Assembly: GCF_045679555.1 (NCBI RefSeq)
Contig: NC_092091.1
Location: 15,399,572 to 15,463,571 of the forward strand
Reading direction: 5' to 3'
Length of the DNA: 64,000 nucleotides
Origin: Salvelinus alpinus
Taxonomy: Eukaryota; Chordata; Actinopteri; Salmoniformes; Salmonidae
The first letter of the stretch is position 1. The number at the start of each line of letters is the position of its first letter. Positions 22,208-64,000 of this stretch are shown one piece after another. The translations under genes were made by a program, and so were the position numbers. The notes beneath the pieces were generated by a model. That model was not told the DNA's origin, searched no databases, and worked only from the letters and a program-made list of their open reading frames with translations.

Positions 22208-24620
22208 TTAAAACTAGAGAAATATATATATATATATATATAGGAGGAAAATACGTACTTAGACTATTAAATATGGAATAAAGATGATGATGATGATAAT
22301 GATAATAATAATAACAAGAGGATGCAAAACTGCTCTCTGTAATTCATGAAAGAGAAAATAAACAGATGTTGTTTTTTAAAGATGGTCTTGTGTTTTCTGT
22401 CTGCTACCAATTCTTCCCTTGTGTCCATTGAAAGAATTGACCCAGAAGCAAATACCGGGTCCTTAACGGCAAGTGTTTGTGCTAAGATGGTCGCCTAAGT
22501 CACAACAGGTGCACAGAAGAGGAATAAGCTCCATTTGAAGGAAGAAGAGCAGCGATACAAATTGGAGTCTGCTTTGAAACCTCAACAGAAGACTACAGAT
22601 AAGGAGAGAAAGATGGAGAAGACGACATTCTGGAAGAACCCTGTCCCATCACACTTCTTACATAAACAGCATCTCTGTCGGAGCCATAATTCCCCATGCA
22701 CTGTAGAGATACAGGAACACAAAGCTTCCCTTGGCAGTGGGTATCGTTAGATTTGGACAAGCCCTTTTGAAGACCTATTTCGGTAGCCCCATTCTGTAAG
22801 CCTTTATCAAAACCAGATTATGGAAATGTGGAGCAAGCGAAGGGTCCTCCGTTCATCCGCAACAGTTTGTTTGACATGCAGCGACGCTTTGTCAGCATTG
22901 CCCTGGAGGCATCACTGAATACAGACGTTGCTCTTTGTTCAACATGTTTTTTTGTTCTCTATGCTTTTCCTCAATCCCACATTTACACTCTGCAGCAGCA
23001 AGACATTTGGTACGGCATATTATTTACATGTTCATCGTGTCGTGAATCCCTCACTGGCAAGATTTGTGGAATCAAGACGATTTGCAAAGGCCTTGGTGGA
23101 TGAAAGAATTGAAACAAACTAAATCAACTGACTATTCAGCACAAATGTCGAAATATTTGGATGGTTAATTCGGTTGAATTAACAAAACTATCAGTGCTTT
23201 CATACTGATATCACATTACCAGTCACACTGAAAGGTGTGTAGCCTTGGCCTAATCTGTAAAATCCCAGTTCAAAGGTGTCAGAGCGACACCTCACATCCA
23301 ATCCTTAAACAAAGATGACAATTTTGTGGTTTATCTTTTTTTAGGATTTGATAAAGAAATAAGTACCTTGACCTAGATTTTTTTTAGGACATTTTAAAGT
23401 TTACACCAATTTATTGTGAAATTTGTCAAGTTTTTATTTTCTCTTTTGTTTGGCATTTCTGGGAGTTGTGCCCCTCTCAAGCACAGCCTGATGGGAGTTT
23501 CTCTGTGAGGCCTGTCACCTTCAAATGCCACACACCTAGCTGGGGATTTAAGTCAGGCAGCAAAGAGACTCATGCCACTTGGAATTTCAGCTCCTTCTGT
23601 GTTTACGGACCCAGTAGAATGGCACCTGTGGAGTGAAAATAGAAAGGAGAATATGGACCGTCAACACTTGTTTTCAAATTAGATAGCTGGCTAGACTAAT
23701 TTACCAATCTAAAAAAAAAAGTGACTGACTGACATAATGAAAGAAACTGCTGATTCACAACCACATTTCAAAATGGCACCTTGTGTATTCTAACTCTGGA
23801 CAGTAAGCTTTTTTGTTTGTAGGCCTGCTAATACATTTCCAAAAACAAAGGGGGGCCCTTTGAATTAAAGCCATGGCATCTCCTACAGTATCCTCTACTA
23901 TGACACTCCCTCTACGGATGTTGACTGAGTTAGAATCCCTTCCTACGCTGTCGTGCAGAATTAGCAGTGAACGGACCGACTCATCATTGCCACCTCAGTC
24001 TGTCCCCAGCCCGATTTCCTCGAGGGCGTGAGGAGAGACAACCAAAGAACAAGGGTCTGAGGCAGTGTCTGAGGCAGTGTCTATCTGGCTGGACAGACTG
24101 CTAGCCATCCCCCTCTCCAGACACCTGCAGAGAGTCTGACTCAGGAACAGTGACGCCGAGTTTTAAATTGGGTCTGTGAGAGAGTGGCCTTGGCTCCGCC
24201 GGCGCATAACTAGGCTCTCGCATGCACTCACACTCCCACTGGCAAACTGTTCCCCAGCTGATAAAAGAGCAATGGAAAACACCTGCTGTACCGTTTTATC
24301 TTCTATGGGGTTTTTACTCAGCCAAAGGATACATTTTCATACACCTGCAAGAGCATAACACTGAATAATCTGGCATTTTTATATTCAGGAAATGAACCTT
24401 TTGTTACAGGCTAATGTTAGTGCAATTGGGGTTTGAACAGTAAGGCTTGGAGATTGCTATGATCTATCATTAAGAGGAGACTTGAGTATCATAAAGTCAA
24501 ATTATGATCATTATTGGTTAAATATAATTGTGATTAAAAAGAATTATACCAGTTTCATTTAAGGACCAACAAATTGACAGCTGTGCCATACAGATGGCAA
24601 AATAATTGGGAAGAGATTTT
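22208..24620. other. no gene recognised
   Basis: A short (TA)n tract (about 22221-22240) and a GAT/AAT-rich tract (about 22283-22315) are present. The rest has short open frames without any recognised motif. Confidence 0.5.
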
Positions 24621-24862
24621 CGATGTACCGATTCCATGACACACCAAACAACGCAGGATTCAAAATTTAGTGTTTTATTTATTATACTAAAAGGTAGGGG
24701 TGGTATACAGAATATAGCCCTGTCCAAGCACCTATCAAGAGCTACCATAAGCGCAAAGACGATACTGACTCTCATGAGGAACGCCACAGGAAAGGAAGAC
24801 CCAGAGTTCATTAGAGTTACCAGCCTCAGAAAGTGCAGCCCAAATAAATGCTTCAGAGTTAA

Positions 24863-27800
24863 AAAAAAAAATCTATATATATTTTTTTCACCTTTATTTA
24901 ACCAGGTAGGCCAGTTGAGAACAAGTTCTCATTTACAACTATGACCTGGCCAAGATGAAGCAAAGCAGTGCGACAAAGACAACACAGAGTTACACATGGG
25001 ATAAACGGAGTCAATAACACAATAGAAAAATCTGTATACAGTGTGTGCAAATGAAGTAAGGAGGTAAGGCAATAAATAGGCAAATAGTGGTGAAGTAATT
25101 ACAATTTAGCAATTTACACTGGAGTGATAGATGTGCAAGTAAAAATACTGGTGTGCAAAGAGCAGAAAAACAAATATGGGGATGAGGTAGGTAGTTGGTT
25201 GGATGGGCTATTTACAGATGGGCTGTGTACAGCTGCAGCGATCGGTAAGCTGCTCTGATAGCTGATGCTTAATGTTAGTGAGGGAGATATAAGTCTCCAA
25301 CGTCAGTGATTTATTTATTTATTATTTTATTTTTTTGCAATTTGCAATTTCTTCCAGTTCTCTGGCAGCAGAGAACTGGACGGAAAGGCGGCCAAAGAGG
25401 TGTTGGCTTTGGGGATGACCAGTGAAATATACCTGCTGGAGCGCGTGCTACGGGTGGTTGTTGCTATGGTGATCAATGAGCTGAGATAAGGCAGGGCTTT
25501 ACCTAGCAAAGACTTATAGGTGACCTGGAGCCAGTGGGTTTGGCGACGAGTATGTAGTGAGGACCAGCCAGCGAGAGCATACAGGTCGCAGTGGTGGGTT
25601 GTATATGGGGCTTTGGTGACAAAACGGATGGCACTGTGATAGACTGCATCCAATTTGCTGAGTAGAGTGTTGGAGGCTATTTTGTAAATGACATCGCCGA
25701 AGTCAAGGATCGGTAGGATAGTCAGTTTTATGAGGATATGTTTGGCAGCATGAGTGAAGGAGGCTTTGTTGCGAAATAGGAAGCCAATTCTAGATTTAAA
25801 CTTTCGATTGGAGATGCTTAATGTGAGTCTGGGAGGAGAGTTTACAGTCTAGCCAGACACCTAGGTATTTGTAGTTGTCCACATATTGTATGTCAGAACC
25901 GTCCAGAGTAGTGATGCTAGTCGCTCGGGTGCGGGCAGCGATCGGTTGAAGAGACTAGCATTTAAGAGCAGTTGGAGGCCATGGAAGGAGTGTTGTATGG
26001 CATTGAAGCTCGTTTGGAGGTTTGTTAACACAGTGTCCAAAGAAGGGCAAGATGTATACAGAATGGTGTCGTCTGCGTAGAGGTTGATCAGAGAATCACC
26101 CGCAGCAAAGAGCGACATCATTGATATATGCAGAGAAAAGAGTCGGCCCTAGAATTGAACCCTGTCTGAGAAGTAGTTAGGGAACCAGGCGAGGCAGTCA
26201 TTGGAGGAACCAAGGCTGTTGAGTCTGTCAATCACCTTATTCTTATAGGCAGAGTCGATAGCCTTGGCCAGGTCAATGAAGACAGCTGCACAGCACTGTC
26301 TTTTATCGATGGCGGTTATGATATCGTTTAGGACCTTGAGCGTGGCTGAGGTGCACCCGTGACCAGCTCGGAAACCAGATTGCATAGCGGAGAAGGTACG
26401 GTGGGATTCGAAATGGTCAGTAACAGTTTGGGTCATGAGGGTCCTCCCGCTTTGAAGTGGGGGATGACCGCGGCCGCTTTCCAATCTTTAGGAATCTCAG
26501 ACGATACGAAACAGGGTAAACAGACTAGTAATAGGGGTTGCAACAATGACGGCGGATAAGTTTAGGAAGAGAGGGTCCAGATTGTCTAGTCCAGCTGATT
26601 TGTAGAGATCCAGATTTTGCAGCTCTTTCAGAACATCAGCTGTCTGGACTTGGGTGAAGGAGATGCAGGGGGGGGGCTTGGGCCAGTTGCTGCGGGGGGT
26701 GCAGAGCTGTTGGCCGGGATTGGGTTAGCCAGGTGGAAAGCATGGCCAGCCGTAGAAAAATGCTTATTGAAATGATTGTGGATTTATCAGTGGTGACAGT
26801 GTTTCCTTGTCTCAGTGCAGTGGGCAGCTGGGAGGAGGTACTCTTATTCCCCATAGACTTTACAGTGTCCCAAAACTTTTTGGAATTAGTGCTGCAGGAT
26901 GCAAATTTCTGTTTGAAAAAGCTAGCCTTTGCTTTCGTAACTGACTGTGTGTATTGGTTCCTGGTATTGGTTCCCTGAAAAGTTGCATATCGCGGGGACA
27001 ATTCGAAGCTAGTGCAGTGCGCCACATGGTGTTTTTGTGCTGGTCAGGTCTGGAGTGAACCAAGGGCTATATCTGTTCTTAGTTCTGCATTTTTTTAAAT
27101 TGGGCATGCTTATTTAAGATGGTGAGGAGAGCACTTTTAAAGAACAACCAGGCATTCTCTACTGATGGGATGAGGTCGATATCCTTCCAGGATAACATTT
27201 TTACATTTTTTTTTTAGTCATTTAGCAGACGCTCTTATCCAGAGCGACTTACAGTAGAGTGCATACATTTTATTACATTTTTTTTTTACATACTGAGACA
27301 AGGATATCCCTACCGGCCAAACCCTCCCTACCGGCCAAACCCTCCCTAACCCGGACGACGCTATGCCAATTGTGCGTCGCCCCACGGATCTCCCGGTTGC
27401 GGCCGGCTGCGACAGAGCCTGGGCGCGAACCCAGAGACTCTGGTGGCGCAGCTAGCACTGCGATGCAGTGCCCTAGACCACTGCGCCACCCGGGAGTGGT
27501 AACAGGGCCAGGTCGTTTGAAAGGCCTGCTCGCAGAAGTGATTCGGGGAGCTCTTGACAGTGATAAGGGGTGGTTGTTTGACTGCAGACCCATAACAGAC
27601 GCAGGTAATGAGGCAGTGATCGCTGAGATCCTTGTTGAAAATAGCATTGGTGTATTTAGAGGGCAGGTTGGTAAGGATGATATCTATGAGGGTGCCCATG
27701 TTTACGGATTTGGGGTTGTACCTGGTAGGTTCCTTGATAATTTGTGTGAGATTGAGGGCATCTAGTTTAGAATGTAGGACGGCCGGGGTGTTAAGCATAT

Positions 27801-28006
27801 CCCAATTTAGGTCACTTAGCAGTATGAACTCTGACGATAGATGGGGGGTAATCAGTTCACATATGGTGTCCAGGGCACAGCTGGGAGTTGAGGGGGGTCT
27901 ATAACAAGCGGCAACAGTGAGGGACTTACTTCTGGGGAGATGGATCTTTAAAAATAGAAGCTCGACCTGTTTGGGCATAGACCTGGATAGTATGACAGAA
28001 CTCTGC
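24863..28006 (-). mobile_element. RSg-1/L2-like LINE, 5'-truncated, inside a Tc1 remnant
   Basis: On the minus strand the endonuclease part (28006 to about 27500, then 27190-26640) has AACYRPPS and SDLNWD motifs. Reverse transcriptase (26484-25327) has FIDLAKA and NLYADDTILYT (about 26055-26090). The 3' end at about 24885 carries the tail CACCTTTATTTAACCAGGTA in plus-strand reading. Stops and frameshifts abound. A SINE at 27194-27500 interrupts the endonuclease region. Confidence 0.82.
27194..27500 (-). mobile_element. tRNA-derived SINE inside the LINE
   Basis: On the minus strand it starts with a tRNA-like head (CTCCCGGGTGGCGCAGTGGT; B box GGGTTCGCGCCCAGG). The GCACAATTGGCATAGCGTCG body follows, then a tail ending in the CGCTCTGGATAAGAG-type motif. 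Flanks GATAAC and GGTAAC may be a degenerate target duplication. LINE coding sequence continues on both sides. Confidence 0.85.
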
Positions 28007-28248
28007 AGTTCAAGTAACACGCAGGAGACTGGTTGAGACGCTGGTTGAGAGAATGCCAAGAGGGTGCAAAGCTGTCATCAAGGCAACGGGTGGCTACTTT
28101 GAAGAATCTCAAATATAAATATATTTTGATTTAGCACTTTTTTGGTTACTATATGATTCCATATGTGTTATTTCATAGTTTTGATGTCTTTACTATTATT
28201 CTACAATGTATACTTTTTTATTTTTGTCCAAACTTTTGACTGGTACTG

Positions 28249-28304
28249 TATGTGTGTGTGTGTATATATATATATACATATACATATATATATATATACA
28301 TATA
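28249..28304. repeat. TG/TA microsatellite
   Basis: Alternating TG then TA dinucleotides join one Tc1 terminus (28248) to the next Tc1 element (28305). Confidence 0.9.
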
Positions 28305-29814
28305 CAGTGGGGAGAACAAGTATTTGATACACTGCCGATTTTGCAGGTCTGTAATTTTCCATTGTATGATTTTTAAGTAATTCATTTGCATTTTATTGCA
28401 TGACATAAGTATTTGAACACCTACCAACCAGTAAGAATTCCGGCTCTCACTGACCTGTTAGTTTTTCTTTAAGAAGCCCTCTTGTTCTCCACTCATTACC
28501 TGTATTAACTGCACCTGTTTGAACTCGTTACCTGTATAAAATACACCTGTCCACACACTCAATCAAACAGACTCCAACCTCTCCACAATGGCCAAGACCA
28601 GAGAGCTGTGTAAGGACATCAGGGATAAAATTGTAGACCTGCACAAGGCTGGGATGGGCAACAGGACAATAGGCAAGCAGCTTGGTGAGAAGGCAACAAC
28701 TGTTGGCGCAATTATTAGAAAATGGAAGAAGTTCAAGATTACGGTCAATCACCCTCGGTCTGGGGCTCCATGCAAGATCTCACCTCGTGGGGCATCAATG
28801 ATCATGAGGAAGGTGAGGGATCAGCCCAGAACTACACGGCAGGACCTGGTCAATGACCTGAAGAGAGCTGGGACCACAGTCTCAAAGAAAACCATTAGTA
28901 ACACACTACGCCGTCATTGATTAAAATCCTGCAGCGCACGCAAGGTCCCCCTGCTCAAGCCAGCGCATGTCCAGGCCCGTCTGAAGTTTGCCAATGACTA
29001 TCTGGATGATCCAGAGGAGGAATGGGAGAAGGTCATGTGGTCTGATGAGACCAAAATAGAGCTTTTTGGTCTAAACTCCACTCGCTGTGTTTGGAGGAAG
29101 AAGAAGGATGAGTACAACCCCAAGAACACCATCCCAACGTGAAGCATGGAGGTGGAAACATCCTTCTTTGGGGATGCTTTTCTGCAAAGGGGACAGGACG
29201 ACTGCACCGTATTGAGGGGAGGATGGATGGGGCAATGTATCGGGAGATCTTGGCCAACAACCTCCTTCCCTATGTAAGAGCATTGAAGATGGGTCGTGGC
29301 TGGGTCTTCCAGCATGACAACGACCCGAAACACACAGCCAGGGCAAGTAAGGAGTGGCTCCATAAGAAGCATCTCAAGGTCCTGGTGTGGCCTAGCCAGT
29401 CTCCAGACCTGAACCCAATAGAAAATCTTTGGAGGGAGCTGAAAGTCCGTATTGCCCAGCGACAGCCCCGAAACCTGAAGGATCTGGAGAAGGTCTGTAT
29501 GGAGGAGTGGGCCAAAATCCCTGCTGCAGTGTGTGCAAATCTGGTCAAGAACTACAGGAAACGTATGATCTCTGTAATTGCAAACAAAGGTTTCTGTACC
29601 AAATATTAAGTTCTGCTTTTCTGATGTATGTCATGCAATAAAATGCAAATGAATTACTTAAAAATCATACAATGTGATTTTCTGGATTTTTGTTTTAGAT
29701 TCCGTTTCTCACAGTTGAAGTGTACCTATGATAAAAATGACAGACCTCTACATGCTTTGTAAGTAGGAAAACCTGCAAAATCGGCAGTGTATCAGATACT
29801 TGTTCTCCCCACTG
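28305..29814 (+). mobile_element. Tc1-like transposon, near full length, transposase broken
   Basis: The termini start CAGTGGGGAGAACAAGTATT and end AATACTTGTTCTCCCCACTG-like, with TA on both sides. Transposase frame 1 (28588-28920) has [20 protein letters not shown] and stops at TGA 28918-28920. Coding similarity continues in the same frame with [13 protein letters not shown], then needs a frameshift at about 29140 to reach 29139-29609 ([10 protein letters not shown] and [11 protein letters not shown]). It is the same family as the intact copy at 52362-53968. One stop and one frameshift inactivate it. Confidence 0.9.
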
Positions 29815-30956
29815 TATATGGGGGATTCAAAATGATCCAGACAGTTACATTGATAGAAGCCACAATCTATTTGCAATATTAAAGATTATCCACCCTCTAA
29901 AAAAATATATATATATATTGAGGCCCTTGATAAATGACAGAGGCTGTTAGCATGTTTACGTGTTACTAATATAGCCTAACTATTATCCAATGATAATTGA
30001 CACCTGGGAACTTATCCACTCTCAATATTCAGGTCTTGCTTGGGAGTGTTCAGTTCAGGAGAGCATTATGTAATGTAGTGTAGTTTGTCTAATTTGGTCC
30101 TCAATATCACTGTTGGTCAACCACTACAGAACACTGGAATATACTAACCTACAAACCCATAGTAGCCAGTATTTCTCCCTCATTCTCCAGCGTTATTCAG
30201 CCATTTAAACCTCTCCATGAATCATTTGTTTGGCTGAACTTGAATTAGCCTCTTTACTTAACGAGCGCCTTGTGGTTTGAAGGAGCCAGGCAGGGCTGGG
30301 GGTTGGCGACTGAGGAACGGGTGAGGCAGCTGTCTCTCCACCGCGGGGCCTAGGCCAGAGCGTCTGCCATCTCACTGGGTACAGGCTGGCACCAAGCTCC
30401 AGGGCTGTGGGTGGTATTTACAGCTGGTGCGCCTCTACCCTCCTCAACCCCACTGTGTCGCTGCCACTGTTCTGAGGGTAAGATGCACACGGAGAGAGCC
30501 AGGAGCCAGACTATCCTCTTTTAGTTTTACATGGAGCTGAGAGAGAATGACAGAGACTGCTCTAGAGAGTTGTGACTGAGGGATTATAGATGAAATGGAG
30601 ATGTTCTTGGTTAAGTCGGAACGTTTTTTCAAAAGTAAACAATTGACAGTTCTAAGTACAATGAGCCTCCCAGCGGGCTCACACGTTGTGCCTGTGGCTC
30701 CTCCCCCCTAGTCGAAATTGGAAGGAAAATCTTTCATTCTGACTGACTAAATGGTTAACTGACTGGCTGCCTCCAAGGCTGTTCTTCCTTATCTGCCATT
30801 GGTGGCCACACAATGTAGCACTGTAGGAGTCGGATGCACCAGTCAAATCCCCCCCAAAGCAGACAAGTACTCACACTGACAGGTAACAACCTAGCACCTG
30901 CTGGGAATGCATCTAAAACACCTCTCCTGTGTCCCTCGCTAAGGCTTTTGTGATAT
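29815..30956. other. no gene recognised
   Basis: This is unique-looking sequence without recognised repeats except a short TA tract near 29905. The more GC-rich stretch 30265-30480 has no open frame of note. Confidence 0.45.
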
Positions 30957-31349
30957 GCCAGCAGCATACCACCCTGCTTCCCACTGCTGGCTTGCCTCTG
31001 AAGCTAAGCAGGGTTTGTCCTGGTTGGTCCCTTGATGGGGGAGACCAGATGCTGCTGGAAGGGGTGTTGAGGGCCAGTAGGAGGCACTCTTTCCTCTGGT
31101 CTAAAATAAAAAAAATAAAAATGCCCCAGGGCAGTGATGTCCTGACTCTTTAGTCACTAAATATCCCATTGCACTTATCGTAAGAGTAAGGGAGTTAACC
31201 CCGGCGTCCTGGCTAAATTCCCAATCTGGCCCTCGCCTAATTATCCCCAGCTTCCAATTGGCTCATTTGTCTATCCTGTAACTGTTCCCCAGGTTGTTAC
31301 TGTAAATGAGAATGTGTTCTCAGTCAACTGCCTGGGGAAAATAAACATA
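30957..31349 (+). mobile_element. 5S-rRNA-derived SINE (SINE3-type)
   Basis: The head resembles vertebrate 5S rRNA: CATACCACCCTG, then TCTGAAGCTAAGCAGGGT, CCTGGTTGGT and GGGGGAGACCAG. These are the 5S internal promoter blocks. After about 31120 a LINE-type tail follows, ending AATGAGAATGTGTTCTCAGT, CAACTGCCTGGGGAAAATAA. An antisense copy of the tail lies at 60284-60420. Confidence 0.8.
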
Positions 31350-31469
31350 CACCTTTTTGCTTGTTGATGCGTCAGTTGTATTTTGAAGTTTAGTCATTTC
31401 ATTGTAGGCCTATTTTTTTGAACAGATGTCTGTTATTTCTGTGCCAGTAGGCTACATAGTGTATAGCTA

Positions 31470-31640
31470 GCCCAGCGGTTAAGAGTGTTGGGCCAGTAAC
31501 CGAGATGTTGTTTGTTCACCTAGTCGGCTCAGGGATTCGAAGCATCACTATGTGCCCTTGAGCAAGGCGCTTAACCCTAATTGCTCCTGTAAGTAGCTCT
31601 GGAGAAGAGCATCTGCTAATTGACTAAAATGTAAATGTAT
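31470..31640 (+). mobile_element. tRNA-derived SINE
   Basis: A tRNA-like head (AGCGGTTAAGAGTGTTGGGC, then AGGGATTCGAAGCATC) is followed by CTTGAGCAAGGCGCTTAACC and TCTGGAGAAGAGCATCTGCT. Related copies lie at 41347 (+) and 46056 (-). It ends directly upstream of pot1 coding exon 1. Confidence 0.8.
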
Positions 31641-31666
31641 GTTTTTCATCAGGTATTCTTGAAGTA

Positions 31667-63820
<32,154 letters not shown>

Positions 63821-63833
63821 GTAATCATATATT

Positions 63834-63978
63834 ATAATAATAATATGCCATTTAGCAGACGCTTTTATCCAACCGACTTAGTCATGCATGCATACTTTTA
63901 CATATGGGTAGTCTGGGAATTGAACCCACTACCCTGGCGTTGAAAGCGCCATGCTCTACCAACTGAGCTACAGTGACT
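63834..63978 (-). mobile_element. tRNA-derived SINE (pot1 intron 18)
   Basis: In minus-strand reading the head TGTAGCTCAGTTGGTAGAGC is strikingly tRNA-like, with B box GGGTTCAATTCCCAG. It then ends in AAAAGCGTCTGCTAAATGGC. It is inserted 14 bases after pot1 exon 18. It lacks the 3' half needed for a working tRNA gene. Confidence 0.8.
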
Positions 63979-64000
63979 CATTGGCCCTGTCCAGAAACAT

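Larger units (their letters stand above)
24690..28248 (+). mobile_element. Tc1-like transposon remnant split by a LINE
   Basis: The left part (about 24690-24862) has the leader GGTAGGGGTGGTATACAGAA and a coding block FIRVTSLRKCSPNKCFRV. The right part (28007-28248) has the C-terminal RMPRG...KAVIKA-type region and the terminus AACTTTTGACTGGTACTG, followed by TA. Most of the transposase is deleted. The target bases around the LINE read CAGAGTT on the left and GCAGTTCAAG on the right, consistent with one original site. Confidence 0.75.

Noticed and set aside
27259-27765. 168-codon open frame on the + strand
   Set aside because: It runs antisense across a SINE and LINE endonuclease sequence; the repeat explanation covers it.
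30957-31080. Possible 5S rRNA gene
   Set aside because: Only part of the 5S sequence is recognisable, and it continues into a LINE-type tail; better explained as a SINE.
63834-63978. Possible tRNA gene on the minus strand
   Set aside because: The head is tRNA-like, but the sequence runs into a SINE tail and lacks a full acceptor arm.

Overview
The window is nuclear DNA of a teleost, most likely a salmonid (salmon, trout, char or whitefish group). The evidence is the repeat content: a Tss-type Tc1 element with the termini known from Sleeping Beauty, at least six other Tc1 copies or remnants, RSg-1-like and Rex1-like LINE fragments, several tRNA-derived SINEs and a 5S-rRNA-derived SINE. The host gene is split by introns with GT/AG boundaries. 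No bacterial, organellar or viral genome organisation was seen.

One host gene is supported: pot1 (protection of telomeres 1), on the + strand. Eighteen consecutive coding exons between 31667 and 63820 join in a consistent reading phase into about 759 codons. The last exon(s) lie beyond the window. The order is an N-terminal extension absent from human POT1 (exons 1-5), OB1 (6-8), OB2 (8-10), a linker (11-12) and the C-terminal OB3/resolvase-like region with two CxxC pairs (13-18). POT1 binds the single-stranded telomeric G-strand and pairs with TPP1 in shelterin. The extension can itself be read as a further OB-like fold, which is the most interesting coding observation here.

Region 1-15150 holds no recognised gene. 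It contains a 0.55 kb tandem duplication (1795-2790), a Tc1 remnant split by a non-autonomous LTR element with a perfect 5-bp target-site duplication (2817-6092), a second, 5'-truncated LTR element (6093-7084), and LINE fragments (8935-14500), one of them carrying two copies of a further repeat. Region 15150-15960 has NRF1-like and CRE-like motifs and could be a promoter, possibly for pot1. Region 16000-31600 holds a 1.04 kb hAT-like element, a decayed CCHC zinc-knuckle coding fragment, a deleted Tc1 copy, a Tc1 remnant split by a LINE that is itself split by a SINE, a broken Tc1 transposase gene, and SINEs.

Within pot1, introns 6, 9 and 12 carry most of the insertions. Intron 6 has a MITE-like repeat containing a full-length but broken Tc1, a second Tc1 remnant and a small hAT-like MITE. 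Intron 9 (13.1 kb) has a Sleeping-Beauty-type Tc1 split by a LINE, then a Tc1 element with an apparently intact 340-residue transposase. Intron 12 is almost entirely a 46/47-bp minisatellite plus a 532-bp foldback element ending 42 bases before the next exon. Intron 3 has a 31-bp minisatellite.
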